Made by a program: the position numbers and the translations under genes. Below are positions 24,089 through 31,581 of a stretch of DNA of 37,281 nucleotides, one piece after another. The stretch spans positions 1 to 37,281 of the forward strand of contig DASXTB010000449.1 in the NCBI GenBank assembly GCA_036505615.1. The letters are read 5' to 3'. The notes under the pieces are model-generated. The model saw nothing but the letters and a program-made list of their open reading frames with translations. It did no database searches and was not told where the DNA came from. Origin of the DNA: DASXTB01 sp036505615 (GTDB taxonomy: Bacteria; Acidobacteriota; UBA6911; JACQSX01). The number at the start of each line of letters is the position of its first letter. The stretch's first letter is position 1.

Positions 24089-24472
24089 TCAACTCCCTGC
24101 CGATGGCTCAGCCAGCCATTGTCGACTGGACGGCCGAGTCACATAAGAGACGAAGAGGAGCACCAGCAGTATCAGCGGCATGAACGCCTCCGGTCCGTCT
24201 TTGGCCAGATAATGCGCGACAAATGCTGAGATCCAAGCGAATGTGAACCCCGCATAGGCCCACTCTTTGAGCTTGGGCACGCCTGGGGCGAGGAGAGTGA
24301 TTGCGCCCAGGAGTTTGGCGATCCCGAGAATGATCCGTAGTTGCTGCGGATATCCTACGTGGGCAAATCCCTGAACCGCCTGCGGACTGCCCCACAGGTA
24401 AGTGAACGCAGCAAAGACCGACAGCGCTGCCAACAGACCGGTGCTCACCCAATAACTTACTTTGCGTGCCAT
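24089..24472 (-). CDS. DoxX-like family membrane protein
   Basis: 127 residues, four transmembrane helices: YWVSTGLLAALSVFAAFTYL, RIILGIAKLLGAITLLAP, WAYAGFTFAWISAFVAHYL and FMPLILLVLLFVSYV. The PQQLRIILGIAKLLGAITLL and LKEWAYAGFTF segments are typical of the DoxX-like family. The start ATG 24472 has GGGAGGA nine bases upstream. DoxX proteins are linked to redox stress and thiosulfate or quinone chemistry, which fits the neighbouring MhqO/MhqD-like pair, though it is on the other strand. Its start overlaps the end of an O-methyltransferase remnant. Confidence 0.85.
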   Translation of the reverse strand: MARKVSYWVSTGLLAALSVFAAFTYLWGSPQAVQGFAHVGYPQQLRIILGIAKLLGAITLLAPGVPKLKEWAYAGFTFAWISAFVAHYLAKDGPEAFMPLILLVLLFVSYVTRPSSRQWLAEPSAGS

Positions 24473-24621
24473 ACAAGTGTCCTCCCGGCGCGAGCCCGGC
24501 GGATCGCCTGCAAAATGGCAATCGCCTCCTCGTCTCCCCAGGCGTGGATGACTTCCATCACGAGATACGCATCGCTGACCGGCAGCGGATCCTTGAAGAA
24601 ATCACCGGCCTGGCTTCCCTC
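24457..24621 (-). pseudogene. O-methyltransferase fragment
   Basis: A frame closed by TGA at 24622-24624 (plus TCA) reads QAGDFFKDPLPVSDAYLVME, VIHAWGDEEAIAILQAIRRA, then RAGRTLVWHAK and TAA. This matches the segment before the last strands of acetylserotonin/hydroxyneurosporene-type O-methyltransferases (GDFF...P..DAYL...VIHDW.DE.A..IL). Everything before (dimerisation and SAM-binding glycine loop) and the last 40 residues are missing. It overlaps the doxX start. Remnant only. Confidence 0.65.
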
Positions 24622-24624
24622 TCA

Positions 24625-25223
24625 GATTTGCCTTGGGACCAGCAACCGGGTAGACCTGGGCACGAGACGCTATAACCTTCCTTGGACTTTTTCAATACGA
24701 CCTTACACTTCATCCCGCTCATTGTGGTTCATTTGTCAGTTCCAAGTCTAGCCAGCTAACGCCCCGGCATCAGCTGCTCCGAATCTTTATTTTTGAATTC
24801 TGGCTCCGTCCAGAATATAGCACCGCGGATAAGCCTCTTTTATTGCCGGTGGACCGGTCGTTGAAAACCGAAGACGCAATCTTCGTCCTTGCTCCACTTC
24901 ATGCCAGCCCCTGGTGCCGTCGAGCCCCATCTTTCGCGCTGTCCGCCTAGCGTTGCGGTTCAGGCGCTCGCGAAGCGCAGCGGAGCGAGTCGCCATCAGC
25001 GCAAACGGCGAGCGGAACTGGAGAAGAGCGGTGCCATAAATGAGATCGGCGCTCCTGCAAGCAGGATTGCGCTCAAAGAGCAGTCCTGACGCCCTGGGAC
25101 GGGGATCTCAACCCAGTACTTGGACCCGTGGCCACCGCTCCGTGGCGCAGCATACTAGAATTTTCTATCTTTGCAAGCTCAGCGATGACCGCCATCTAAC
25201 GCTCCCGGGGAGAACATTCAATA
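24625..25223. other. Long region without a supportable gene
   Basis: About 600 bases between the O-methyltransferase fragment and the abrB-type antitoxin promoter. Only short overlapping frames exist on both strands (for example 24889-25089 plus and 24787-24996 minus), with high Arg/Ala content and no recognisable domain or good ribosome site. GC-rich segments such as CTCGCGAAGCGCAGCGGAG near 24967 suggest dispersed repeat debris. I see no RNA gene. Confidence 0.4.
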
Positions 25224-25253
25224 TTGAGCTGGGAAAGCGGATCGTCTTACAAT
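25224..25253 (+). promoter_or_regulatory. Candidate promoter of the AbrB-type antitoxin
   Basis: TTGAGC (25224-25229) and TACAAT (25248-25253) are spaced 18 bases, the -10 matching five of six consensus positions. It lies 36 bases before the antitoxin start and just upstream of AGGAGGAGG. Judged by eye only. Confidence 0.45.
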
Positions 25254-25289
25254 ATCAGCATCGTTCGAGATATCGTAGGAGGAGGCGTC

Positions 25290-25499
25290 ATGGCCAAGTC
25301 GGTAGTTTCGACAAAGTACCAGGTCGTTATTCCCAAAGAGATCCGGAAAGAGATCGGATTGAAGAGTGGCCAAATTGTGCAAGTGATTGCGAAGAATGGC
25401 GTAATCGCCCTGATACCAGAACAACCTCTGGCACAGCTCCGGGGATTCTTGAAAGGGATGAAAACAGACAGGGTTCGTGACAAAAGGGATCGGCCATGA
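25290..25499 (+). CDS. vapB: AbrB/MazE-type antitoxin (VapB-like)
   Basis: 69 residues: MAKSVVSTKYQVVIPKEIRK, EIGLKSGQIVQVIAKNGVIA is the swapped-hairpin SpoVT-AbrB DNA-binding domain, followed by a toxin-binding tail PLAQLRGFLKGMKTDR. Excellent ribosome site (AGGAGGAGG, 5 bases before ATG 25290), so the longer frame from 25224 is rejected. Its stop overlaps the start of the vapC remnant (ATGA), the normal arrangement in these modules. The toxin is destroyed, so the antitoxin is now an orphan that could still repress its own promoter or act on other modules. Confidence 0.88.
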   Translation: MAKSVVSTKYQVVIPKEIRKEIGLKSGQIVQVIAKNGVIALIPEQPLAQLRGFLKGMKTDRVRDKRDRP

Positions 25500-25665
25500 A
25501 GCTCGTGGATTCTTCAGGGTGGCTCGAATTTTTCACCGGAGGCCGCTTGGCCCATAGGTACGCCCATCACTTGTACGATCTCTCCTGTTCCGTCATGCCG
25601 AGCTTGTAACGAGCGATGCCGATTTAGGAAACCGATCCGGAGTGACCTACCTTCGAAAACATTAG
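25496..25665 (+). pseudogene. vapC: VapC PIN toxin with its middle deleted
   Basis: ATG 25496 overlaps the antitoxin stop. The first frame reads MKLVDSSGWLEFFTGGRLAH, RYAHHLYDLS, the N-terminus of a VapC toxin, then goes out of frame and stops at TAA 25607. In another frame the DNA continues HAELVTSDADLGNRSGVTYL then RKH and TAG (25663), which is the C-terminus of the same family (LVTSDADL...GVTYL). About 80 residues with the second and third catalytic acidic residues are missing between them, with the join near 25590. The toxin is dead. Confidence 0.85.
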
Positions 25666-25759
25666 AAAGCGAGGTAGAAAGAGCGCACCGACTTCATCCC
25701 GGACGTCACCGATTGGAGGGACCACGACTCTTACCAAAAAACATTTCGGCGATATCGGA

Positions 25760-26764
25760 TTAAGGGAAAATGAGCTGATAGCCGACTACCACGAACGGAG
25801 CCGCCCCGACAATCTGAGCTACCGCGAACCCATAGTGACCTACCCAGGTCCCGCCGAAAGACCAAACCGCGGCTTTGTAAATCCGATTGGGCCACACGGG
25901 AAAGTACGGCGCTTGCCGGTCCGGTGGGTACCCAAAACCGCCGTCCCAACCCTTCCCCGGGGGCTGATCCACAGGCGTCGGGCCGCCAACGTAATAGCTG
26001 GGGTTATGATCATCCGCGTCCCAGCCATATGCAATATCTTTCCAGAAATAGTAGTAATACTTCTGCTCAATTCTCTGGTCTCTCCCGGCGAGGTCCCAGC
26101 TCAAGACGTAGATACCGAAAGCGCCATAGCTCTGAGCGTTTAAAAATGCATCCCACCGATAGTCGAAGGGCGTATATGGCCGAACTTGGGCCCATCCTGG
26201 ACTAATCCGGGGAGTAAATTGAACCCAAACAGCACTACCAGCCATCGCCCAGACACCGATGCCCGATCCCGTGCCGCTGGCAACTAGATTGATATGGAAC
26301 GACCCGTCCAATGCCGCGGCTGCTGCCCCCGGAGAACTCGTCCACGTATCCGAATAGGGCGGGCCGAACACGTCGAGGGCTGCGTCGCCGCGAATGATGT
26401 GGAAGCCTGTCCAGATGAGATCCTGAACTGGTTGGAGCGCTGCCGCTTGAGCAATACGAGCGCCTGGACGATCGCCTGCCCGATCCAGGGGCCGAAGCGG
26501 TTCCTTGCTTCGTTCCACGAAGTCCTGCAAGACCTCGCGATATACTTCGTCTTTCGCCTGAAGCGGCGCTTGTCCGGGCCTCAGCAGTTCTGCTAATTTT
26601 TGCTGCTGGCGAGCGGCAGATTGCTGTTCGGCACATACAGCCCGGAAATGGTCATCGAATGACGCTTTTGCTTCAGGCGCGACGTGTTGGAAGAGCTTGG
26701 CGTGAGGTTCACCGCGCGCATTGCTTTCGCGAATCAAAGGTTCGAGGCTCGTCAAAATGTTCAT
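25760..26764 (-). CDS. Unknown protein F, helical N-terminus and aromatic beta-rich C-terminus
   Basis: 334 residues; last gene of the leaderless operon. ATG 26764 has CAGGAG 8 bases upstream and follows the previous stop by 25 bases, so the longer frame is rejected. Residues 1-135 are helical and charged (EPLIRESNARGEPHAKLFQH, RQQQKLAELL, EVYREVLQDFVERSKEPLRP). From about 145 the protein is beta-rich and aromatic: FHIIRGDAALDVFGPPYSDT, GVWAMAGSAVWVQFTP, QSYGAFGIYVLSWDLAGRD, EQKYYYYFWKD, ending AVAQIVGAAPFVVVGYQLIF. No signal peptide, transmembrane helix or known motif. It may be a structural or binding protein; I do not recognise the family. Confidence 0.75.
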   Translation of the reverse strand: MNILTSLEPLIRESNARGEPHAKLFQHVAPEAKASFDDHFRAVCAEQQSAARQQQKLAELLRPGQAPLQAKDEVYREVLQDFVERSKEPLRPLDRAGDRPGARIAQAAALQPVQDLIWTGFHIIRGDAALDVFGPPYSDTWTSSPGAAAAALDGSFHINLVASGTGSGIGVWAMAGSAVWVQFTPRISPGWAQVRPYTPFDYRWDAFLNAQSYGAFGIYVLSWDLAGRDQRIEQKYYYYFWKDIAYGWDADDHNPSYYVGGPTPVDQPPGKGWDGGFGYPPDRQAPYFPVWPNRIYKAAVWSFGGTWVGHYGFAVAQIVGAAPFVVVGYQLIFP

Positions 26765-26789
26765 CCCATTTACTCCTGTCCGACCCACG

Positions 26790-27896
26790 TCACTGTAGCG
26801 TAACCAGGATGGGGACCAATCCACAGCCGCCGGACAGGGATCCGAGCGCCTTGCCCAGAACCGATCCAAATGCTCTCAGCGGGTCGACTGCCTTCATGGC
26901 GTGCCCCAGCGTATCCGAAGTTGTAAGTAAGTCGCCGACTTCTATCGGTCCGTAACCGGCATCAACTTTGCAAAATACCTTACCAAGTAATGCGATCGGC
27001 TTCCGATTGCCCCTTGGGTGCAGTCTGTCGAGCACGATACCAGGCTTGTACCCGCCGGCACCGGAAATGACGCCTGCCACTCGTTTGTCGTAAGCTCGCT
27101 CGCTTTGATGCAGTACACCGTCAGCGCCGAGCACCATTACGGTCCCAGGCTGAACCGGCTGCGCGTGATCGATCTCAAACTCTTCGGCACAGTCGGCGGA
27201 ATTGATGAGCTTGATATCTTGTTCTACGGCCAGCTCGCCTGTGACGTAAACGTTTCCGGCGAAAAAGCCCGCATGCCCTACAGTCCCTTCTTTCTTGGCA
27301 AAAAGAGCGGCCCCTTTACCGTCCGGGTTGACATTGTAAGCGGCTACCGCAGCCGTCCCAGGTGAGTGTGTTTCCGCGTGTACAGCCTCGTAATCCTGGC
27401 TGACAGCGTACACGCCCACGCTCTTCTTGCTCTCGGCATAAACTCCTGCCCCAGCTCCCATGGTTTGGTTGTCGTTGATAGCCGCTACGGCCGCGCGGCC
27501 CGGAGCATGGCTTACGCCGCGCACTCCTTCGCCTTTATTGCTCTCTCCGTAAACTCCCGGTCCGGCTTCCGCGGTTCGATTGTCATTGATACCCGCTACG
27601 GCGGCGCGGCCCGGAGCATGGCTCACGCCGCGCACTCCTTCGCCGTTGTTGCTTTCTCCGTATACACCCTCGCCCTTTCCATCGGCCTTTCCTGTCACTG
27701 CAGGCAAGTTGCCGTCGTCCGACATGGTCCAGCCGTAAACAGCAGTCCCGGTATCGCTGATGCCCTGTACGCCAAGGCCCCCGGCTGTGTGCTGGCCGTA
27801 AACGGCCGCCTTATTCGGATCGTCGGAATAACCCGCCAACGGCTTCTTAACCATTGGCAGCGGAGGAGCTCCTGTTATGATTTTCTTTTTGGCCAT
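26790..27896 (-). CDS. Unknown protein E, fibre-like repeats with conserved C-terminal domain
   Basis: 368 residues, start ATG 27896 with GGGAGATAAGAGA upstream. No signal peptide (MAKKKIITGAPPLPMVKKPL). Residues about 30-220 are Gly/Val/Ala-rich repeats such as GEGVYGESNNGEGVRGVSHA, PGRAAVAGINDN; the best two copies have a 37-residue period and are 111 bases apart in the DNA (27481 and 27592). The pattern suits a beta-helix or trimeric fibre, as in phage tail fibres. Residues 225-368 form a separate domain (GTVMVLGADGVLHQSERAYD, KRVAGVISGAGGYKPGIVLD, ALLGKVFCKVDAGYGPIEVG, LLTTSDTLGHAMKA, GLVPILVTLQ) found at the ends of fibre-like proteins in environmental bacteria. Its role is unknown. Confidence 0.75.
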   Translation of the reverse strand: MAKKKIITGAPPLPMVKKPLAGYSDDPNKAAVYGQHTAGGLGVQGISDTGTAVYGWTMSDDGNLPAVTGKADGKGEGVYGESNNGEGVRGVSHAPGRAAVAGINDNRTAEAGPGVYGESNKGEGVRGVSHAPGRAAVAAINDNQTMGAGAGVYAESKKSVGVYAVSQDYEAVHAETHSPGTAAVAAYNVNPDGKGAALFAKKEGTVGHAGFFAGNVYVTGELAVEQDIKLINSADCAEEFEIDHAQPVQPGTVMVLGADGVLHQSERAYDKRVAGVISGAGGYKPGIVLDRLHPRGNRKPIALLGKVFCKVDAGYGPIEVGDLLTTSDTLGHAMKAVDPLRAFGSVLGKALGSLSGGCGLVPILVTLQ

Positions 27897-27914
27897 TCTC
27901 TTATCTCCCTGTCA

Positions 27915-28871
27915 TTAGTTCGCCGTTGTGATCTTGTGTTCGCGGGCTTGCGGTACAGGTGGATGCGTCCGCTTTAAGTCGGCCCGCACGCTCTCCAGCC
28001 GCACTTTACCGTTATCCAACACGCCGCGCACCTCAACCGGCAGGTTGCCGGGGTATTTGACAGTTTTTAACAAAAACGGACTCAGTGTCTTCGTCGTATC
28101 CAGTTCGCCGGTCAAAACTACCGTGCCGCTGCTTGATACGACCAAAATGGCCGCCCTTCGCTTTTTGTCGGCTGGCTGAGTAAGTACATAAAAAGGAACT
28201 GACCATTGTGCGTGGGGTACGCTCCGACGCCGCACGACGACACCAGCGAGCGTATTGTGCGCAGTGGCCTCGCGAAGGTTCTTCCGGCCAACCAAGGCCA
28301 TTGTCGGGAGAAAAAACAGCGTAGTTCCCGTGCATTCGATCTTCACGGCCGATTCCGCTGAGAGCGGAAGAGGCAGGCTGGTGCTGATAACAGCCTGTAT
28401 TGCCGACCAACACTCCTCCGGCTCCGCCGTCAAAATATCCAGCGACCTCGGCTCTTCCGGCTCAATGTAGGCGATACGTCTGAGAGGAATCGGAACGTTA
28501 CAGCTATGCGTTAGGAGCAGGGCAAGACCCCGTGGAAACCTAAAATCACTGTCGATGGCCTTCTCACTCGTTCTGACTGCGACGTCAATTCCGGCGAGGG
28601 CCGCCGCGGCTTCGCCACGGGTCAGTTCGTCGGCCGTACCCAACACCTGCTGTAATGCGTTAATACACCGCGACGCTACTCGCGCCAGCTCGCTGGCTGC
28701 AGAAAAGCGGCTTCGGTCCGGCTCGTTGCTACTCAATAACATGCGGATAAGGCGATCTATATCGACCGCTTCCATAGGCCGCATCAGCCCGCTGGATGCG
28801 CACAGCAACGGCGGAATGTTCGCCGTCGCCGGCGGCCTGCCGCTTGCGTTCTTCATCCGTGCGCCTTTCAC
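27915..28871 (-). CDS. Unknown protein D
   Basis: 318 residues if GTG 28871 is the start, 313 from the ATG five codons later; neither has an ideal ribosome site (GGAGG lies 12 bases before the GTG). Early part is helical (AVDIDRLIRMLLSSNEPDRS, LARVASRCINALQQVLG, RGEAAAALAGI), the later part beta-rich (VKIECTGTTLFFLPTMALVG, AAILVVSSSGTVVLTGELDT, PVEVRGVLDNGKVRLESVRA). No signal peptide, membrane segment or recognised domain. It lies 32 bases after the metalloprotease gene and 18 bases before gene E. I cannot name a function. Confidence 0.7.
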   Translation of the reverse strand: MKGARMKNASGRPPATANIPPLLCASSGLMRPMEAVDIDRLIRMLLSSNEPDRSRFSAASELARVASRCINALQQVLGTADELTRGEAAAALAGIDVAVRTSEKAIDSDFRFPRGLALLLTHSCNVPIPLRRIAYIEPEEPRSLDILTAEPEECWSAIQAVISTSLPLPLSAESAVKIECTGTTLFFLPTMALVGRKNLREATAHNTLAGVVVRRRSVPHAQWSVPFYVLTQPADKKRRAAILVVSSSGTVVLTGELDTTKTLSPFLLKTVKYPGNLPVEVRGVLDNGKVRLESVRADLKRTHPPVPQAREHKITTAN

Positions 28872-28903
28872 CGTACTACTCAGCCTCCGGTCTCTTCACC
28901 AAA

Positions 28904-29632
28904 TTAAATTGGCAACCCATCCCGCATCATACAGTGATCAACCATGGTCTTCCTTTGGCGTCTGTTGAAGTTAACCATCCTTGAGGGTCCGGTGTAACTT
29001 CCGGGAAACATGACGTTCAACGGATCGTCCATCTTGTGATGCAGACCGAGATAGTGTCCCACCTCGTGCGCCAAATTTGTTGGCGTCCCGTCATAAGCCA
29101 CCATCCCCACGAAACACCCGTTGTGTTTACCACGCTTATCCTCGCAAGGGCCGTCCACGGGCGACCATCCAGCCGCACTGTCTTCGGAATCAGACATCGC
29201 ATTAAATTTGGGAACCGCGACATCGATGCCATCATTAGGGACGACGACCAGACTGGTCATATCCTCGGCTTCGCTGTGAGTGCGGGGACGATCGAGACCC
29301 CGCGCGTCGGCGGTGTTGACACCGAACCACTGTATCCGCCCTACGCCAATCCATTCGCGCCCGAAGATCTCGCGTGCGCGCAAGATTGCCCAATCCATCT
29401 GCTCGTCATCATCTTCTGTGAACTGGTCTACGCCCCACTCAATGATGTTCAAGTTGATATGTTTCCCACGGAGGCCATCAAGCATGTCTCTAACCGACGC
29501 GACTGCCGGCTCTGACAATCTCGACCTCGGGACTAGGGGACGATAGAACCCAAAGAGATCCCATGCCATGGACAACGCCCCCGAGCGACCGTACAACTGC
29601 AGGATCACATTACGGATGCTGATCGTACCCAC
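28904..29632 (-). CDS. Metzincin-like zinc metalloprotease, N-terminus possibly frameshifted
   Basis: 242 residues from GTG 29632. HEVGHYLGLHH (His189, Glu190, His193, Gly196, His199) is the extended zinc-binding motif of metzincins and NVMFPG (Met208) the Met-turn. CEDKRGKHNGCFVG may be a disulfide. There is no signal peptide, although such proteases are usually extracellular. A frame opening with ATG 29739 (GAGGG about 6 bases upstream) reads LSRFAGWSDLTEANELRGSD, NPEDLLYGKGLT and then leaves frame; if one G is added near 29632 it joins this protein smoothly (LYGKGLT-VGTISIRNV). That model gives a 19-base intergenic gap like the rest of the operon, so the true protein may begin at 29739 (about 278 residues). 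Substrate unknown. Confidence 0.8.
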   Translation of the reverse strand: MGTISIRNVILQLYGRSGALSMAWDLFGFYRPLVPRSRLSEPAVASVRDMLDGLRGKHINLNIIEWGVDQFTEDDDEQMDWAILRAREIFGREWIGVGRIQWFGVNTADARGLDRPRTHSEAEDMTSLVVVPNDGIDVAVPKFNAMSDSEDSAAGWSPVDGPCEDKRGKHNGCFVGMVAYDGTPTNLAHEVGHYLGLHHKMDDPLNVMFPGSYTGPSRMVNFNRRQRKTMVDHCMMRDGLPI

Positions 29633-29837
29633 GTCAACCCTTTCCCGTACAACAAGTCTTCGGGATTGTCAGAGCCACGAAGCTCGTTCGCCTCAGTGAG
29701 GTCTGACCATCCTGCAAATCGACTCAGCACTAGTTCCATCTTCGGCCCTCTGTGGTCTTCATTTGTTGTGCAGCACTTCCGTCAAAGGGCTGAACTCATT
29801 GATTAGCATCTTCCACAGAATATGTCTTGAAGTCGGC

Positions 29838-30311
29838 TCAGCAAAATGAAGGACGGTAAACCAGCATACCGATCTGATAGGCAATCTTGTCCATCCAGCA
29901 GTCGCCCAGATACGCGCCGGTGACTTCGACCTTTAACTCTCTGCTGGGTGGTTTCACGTCTTTTACCAACACCGTATCCAGCGCCAGGACAAACGGAGTG
30001 GTGTCGGCGTCCGTATCGCGATCCACGTGGGCAAACGCCACCGTCGCAATGCCCGATCCGGCAATGTAAAGGTCGCCGATCTGGAGCGGTGAGTCGGACG
30101 TAAATGTCAGCTTGAATTTGCCCTTGATGAGCGGCAGCGATTCGTCGTTTCTCCACCTCCAGGGCGGATCGGCCGTAAAATCTGCCACGCCGGTCCCGCT
30201 GATATAGCAGTTGGCGACACCATCTAACACCTGGACAGGTACCGCCAGCCATCGTGGGTTCAGGAATACATTGGGAGTGTCATCATCCGGCGGAAATAGG
30301 AAATGCGCCAT
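29838..30311 (-). CDS. Unknown protein B, C-terminus possibly frameshifted
   Basis: 157 residues from ATG 30311 (GGAGG 6 bases upstream), starting MAHFLFPPDDDTPNVFLNPR. It is beta-rich: KGKFKLTFTSDSPLQIGDLY, IATVAFAHVDRDTDADTTPF, LKVEVTGAYLGDCWMDKIAY. No signal peptide. The end QIGMLVYRPSFC looks abrupt. In the next frame the DNA reads VLHFAEPTSRHILWKMLINE, FSPLTEVLHNK with TGA at 29759; removing one T around 29858 would join the two and give about 183 residues, ending 19 bases before the ATG at 29739. I infer a single-base frameshift or sequencing error. No function recognised. It follows gene A after 14 bases. Confidence 0.7.
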   Translation of the reverse strand: MAHFLFPPDDDTPNVFLNPRWLAVPVQVLDGVANCYISGTGVADFTADPPWRWRNDESLPLIKGKFKLTFTSDSPLQIGDLYIAGSGIATVAFAHVDRDTDADTTPFVLALDTVLVKDVKPPSRELKVEVTGAYLGDCWMDKIAYQIGMLVYRPSFC

Positions 30312-30325
30312 GGTGTGCCTCCGAT

Positions 30326-31132
30326 TTATCCGATCACCGGAAAGGTCATCTCGAAATCAAGTCCCACCTCCGACGGCGCGGCCGTCGTGAGCTTGACGTC
30401 ATAAAACGGCGGCGCGAACGCCGACAGGGGGCTGAAGGGGCCGGGCGGCCCGGCGAGCGTCCCCGGCAGCAAATCGGGGACGATAATCAACGCCTTGTTG
30501 ATCGGTAGCCCGGTAATGCTGTACGGCACCACCCACTCTTTGCCGATGTGCTGTGGCGCCACTGAGGTCTCAATGGTGAACTGAGCATCCCATTGCCACC
30601 CGGCTGGCAGCGGTTTCAGGGTCGCCGGGCCCACCTTGAACATGGCGCCGCCGTTTATCACCGACGTCACGGGGTCTCCGTAGAAATCCTTCCATCGGAT
30701 GCTTCCCAAGACCATGCCCGGCACCGGGATCTTCGACAGCACCTCCACGTGATACGAAAAGCGGGACAGCACCGCGGGCTCGCCCAGCACGGCGATTTTC
30801 GCGTAGAGCAGCAACTCGCCCGTGTTTTCGTCGGCCAACACCGAGCATTCCTCGGTTGCGAACGTAAAATCCTCCTCTGCGTCGGCACGCACAGAGGCCA
30901 GGCTGGTGGTCGCCGTGTACTCCCAGTCGCCCGGGTAGTTGCCCTGCGGCGCCGGGACATTGAAATGCACCAGCACCTCCTCGTAATCGAGCCTCTTTTG
31001 CGAGTCCCACTCCGGAATTGCAATCCCACTGAAAATCTGCATCTGGCGCGGCGGATTGCCTACGTAGAACGTGAGGCTCCGGGGAGAAGAGACCTCGTTA
31101 GGATACGCAGGCGTGGCGTGAAGATTTTTCAT
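30326..31132 (-). CDS. Unknown protein A, first large gene of the leaderless operon
   Basis: 268 residues from ATG 31132 (AGGAG 7 bases upstream), starting MKNLHATPAYPNEVSSPRSL. The chain alternates beta-strand-like segments: SLTFYVGNPPRQMQIFSGIA, VLVHFNVPAPQGNYPGDWEY, FTIETSVAPQHIGKEWVVPY, KALIIVPDLLPGTLAGPPGP, YDVKLTTAAPSEVGLDFEMT. It has no signal peptide or transmembrane segment and no motif I know. Strong GC content and stop-free antisense frames make many shadow frames here, but the ribosome site and tight spacing to gene B support this one. Function unknown. Confidence 0.75.
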   Translation of the reverse strand: MKNLHATPAYPNEVSSPRSLTFYVGNPPRQMQIFSGIAIPEWDSQKRLDYEEVLVHFNVPAPQGNYPGDWEYTATTSLASVRADAEEDFTFATEECSVLADENTGELLLYAKIAVLGEPAVLSRFSYHVEVLSKIPVPGMVLGSIRWKDFYGDPVTSVINGGAMFKVGPATLKPLPAGWQWDAQFTIETSVAPQHIGKEWVVPYSITGLPINKALIIVPDLLPGTLAGPPGPFSPLSAFAPPFYDVKLTTAAPSEVGLDFEMTFPVIG

Positions 31133-31265
31133 CAATTTCTCCTGCAAGGAACACGGCGATTTTCTGCGCGGTCACTCCCTGAAAACCGATGCGGCGGCTG
31201 GACGAGATGAATCAGTAGCCGTCCCGCCCCCGATGAAGTGCCATGACGCTTCCTGTTTGGATCGG

Positions 31266-31394
31266 TCACACGGATAATGGGGCGAGCGAGAAAGACCTAG
31301 TAATCTCAGGCCGTTCCCATGTCTTCCGTTCAGCCCTTCTTCCGTCTATTCCTCCCTGAGAGATCACTGCGTTCTTAAATGAGATCATCGCCAT
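31266..31394 (-). CDS. Small 42-residue peptide gene with strong ribosome site
   Basis: AAGGAGGCGAT precedes ATG 31394, giving MAMISFKNAVISQGG, IDGRRAERK, TWERPEITRSFSLAPLSV and TGA at 31266. A second in-frame ATG at 31388 has even better spacing (10 bases). The TWERPEITRSF segment resembles the YxxPxL-like recognition motif in the leaders of some ribosomally made modified peptides, but no cyclase, RRE protein or peptidase of such a pathway is in the window. It lies between the response regulator and protein A on the same strand, so it may be the first gene of that operon or a leader peptide. It is too short for coding statistics. Confidence 0.45.
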   Translation of the reverse strand: MAMISFKNAVISQGGIDGRRAERKTWERPEITRSFSLAPLSV

Positions 31395-31581
31395 ATCGCC
31401 TCCTTCTGGTGTGAGAGGGTCATGAGTTTTCCTTTACAAATGAAAATTCCAATCAGAACCGTTAAAGAAGGTATTCCCTTGTAGCAGCGTGCGGCAGGGC
31501 GATGTAACTACCTTGATGGGTAGGTTGTGTATAGTTGAAAGCGACGGGTCCTTCGAGAGCGGCGCCGAAACATGTTAGAGC

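Noticed and set aside
24787..25089. Two short overlapping frames on opposite strands as genes
   Set aside because: No domain, no ribosome site, and Arg/Ala-rich composition typical of GC-rich noncoding DNA.
27366..27977. 203-codon plus-strand frame opposite protein E
   Set aside because: Periodic because it mirrors the repeats of gene E on the other strand; no start signal.
25760..31394. Prophage
   Set aside because: A fibre-like protein is present, but no integrase, terminase, capsid, portal, sheath or baseplate gene can be recognised in or next to the operon.
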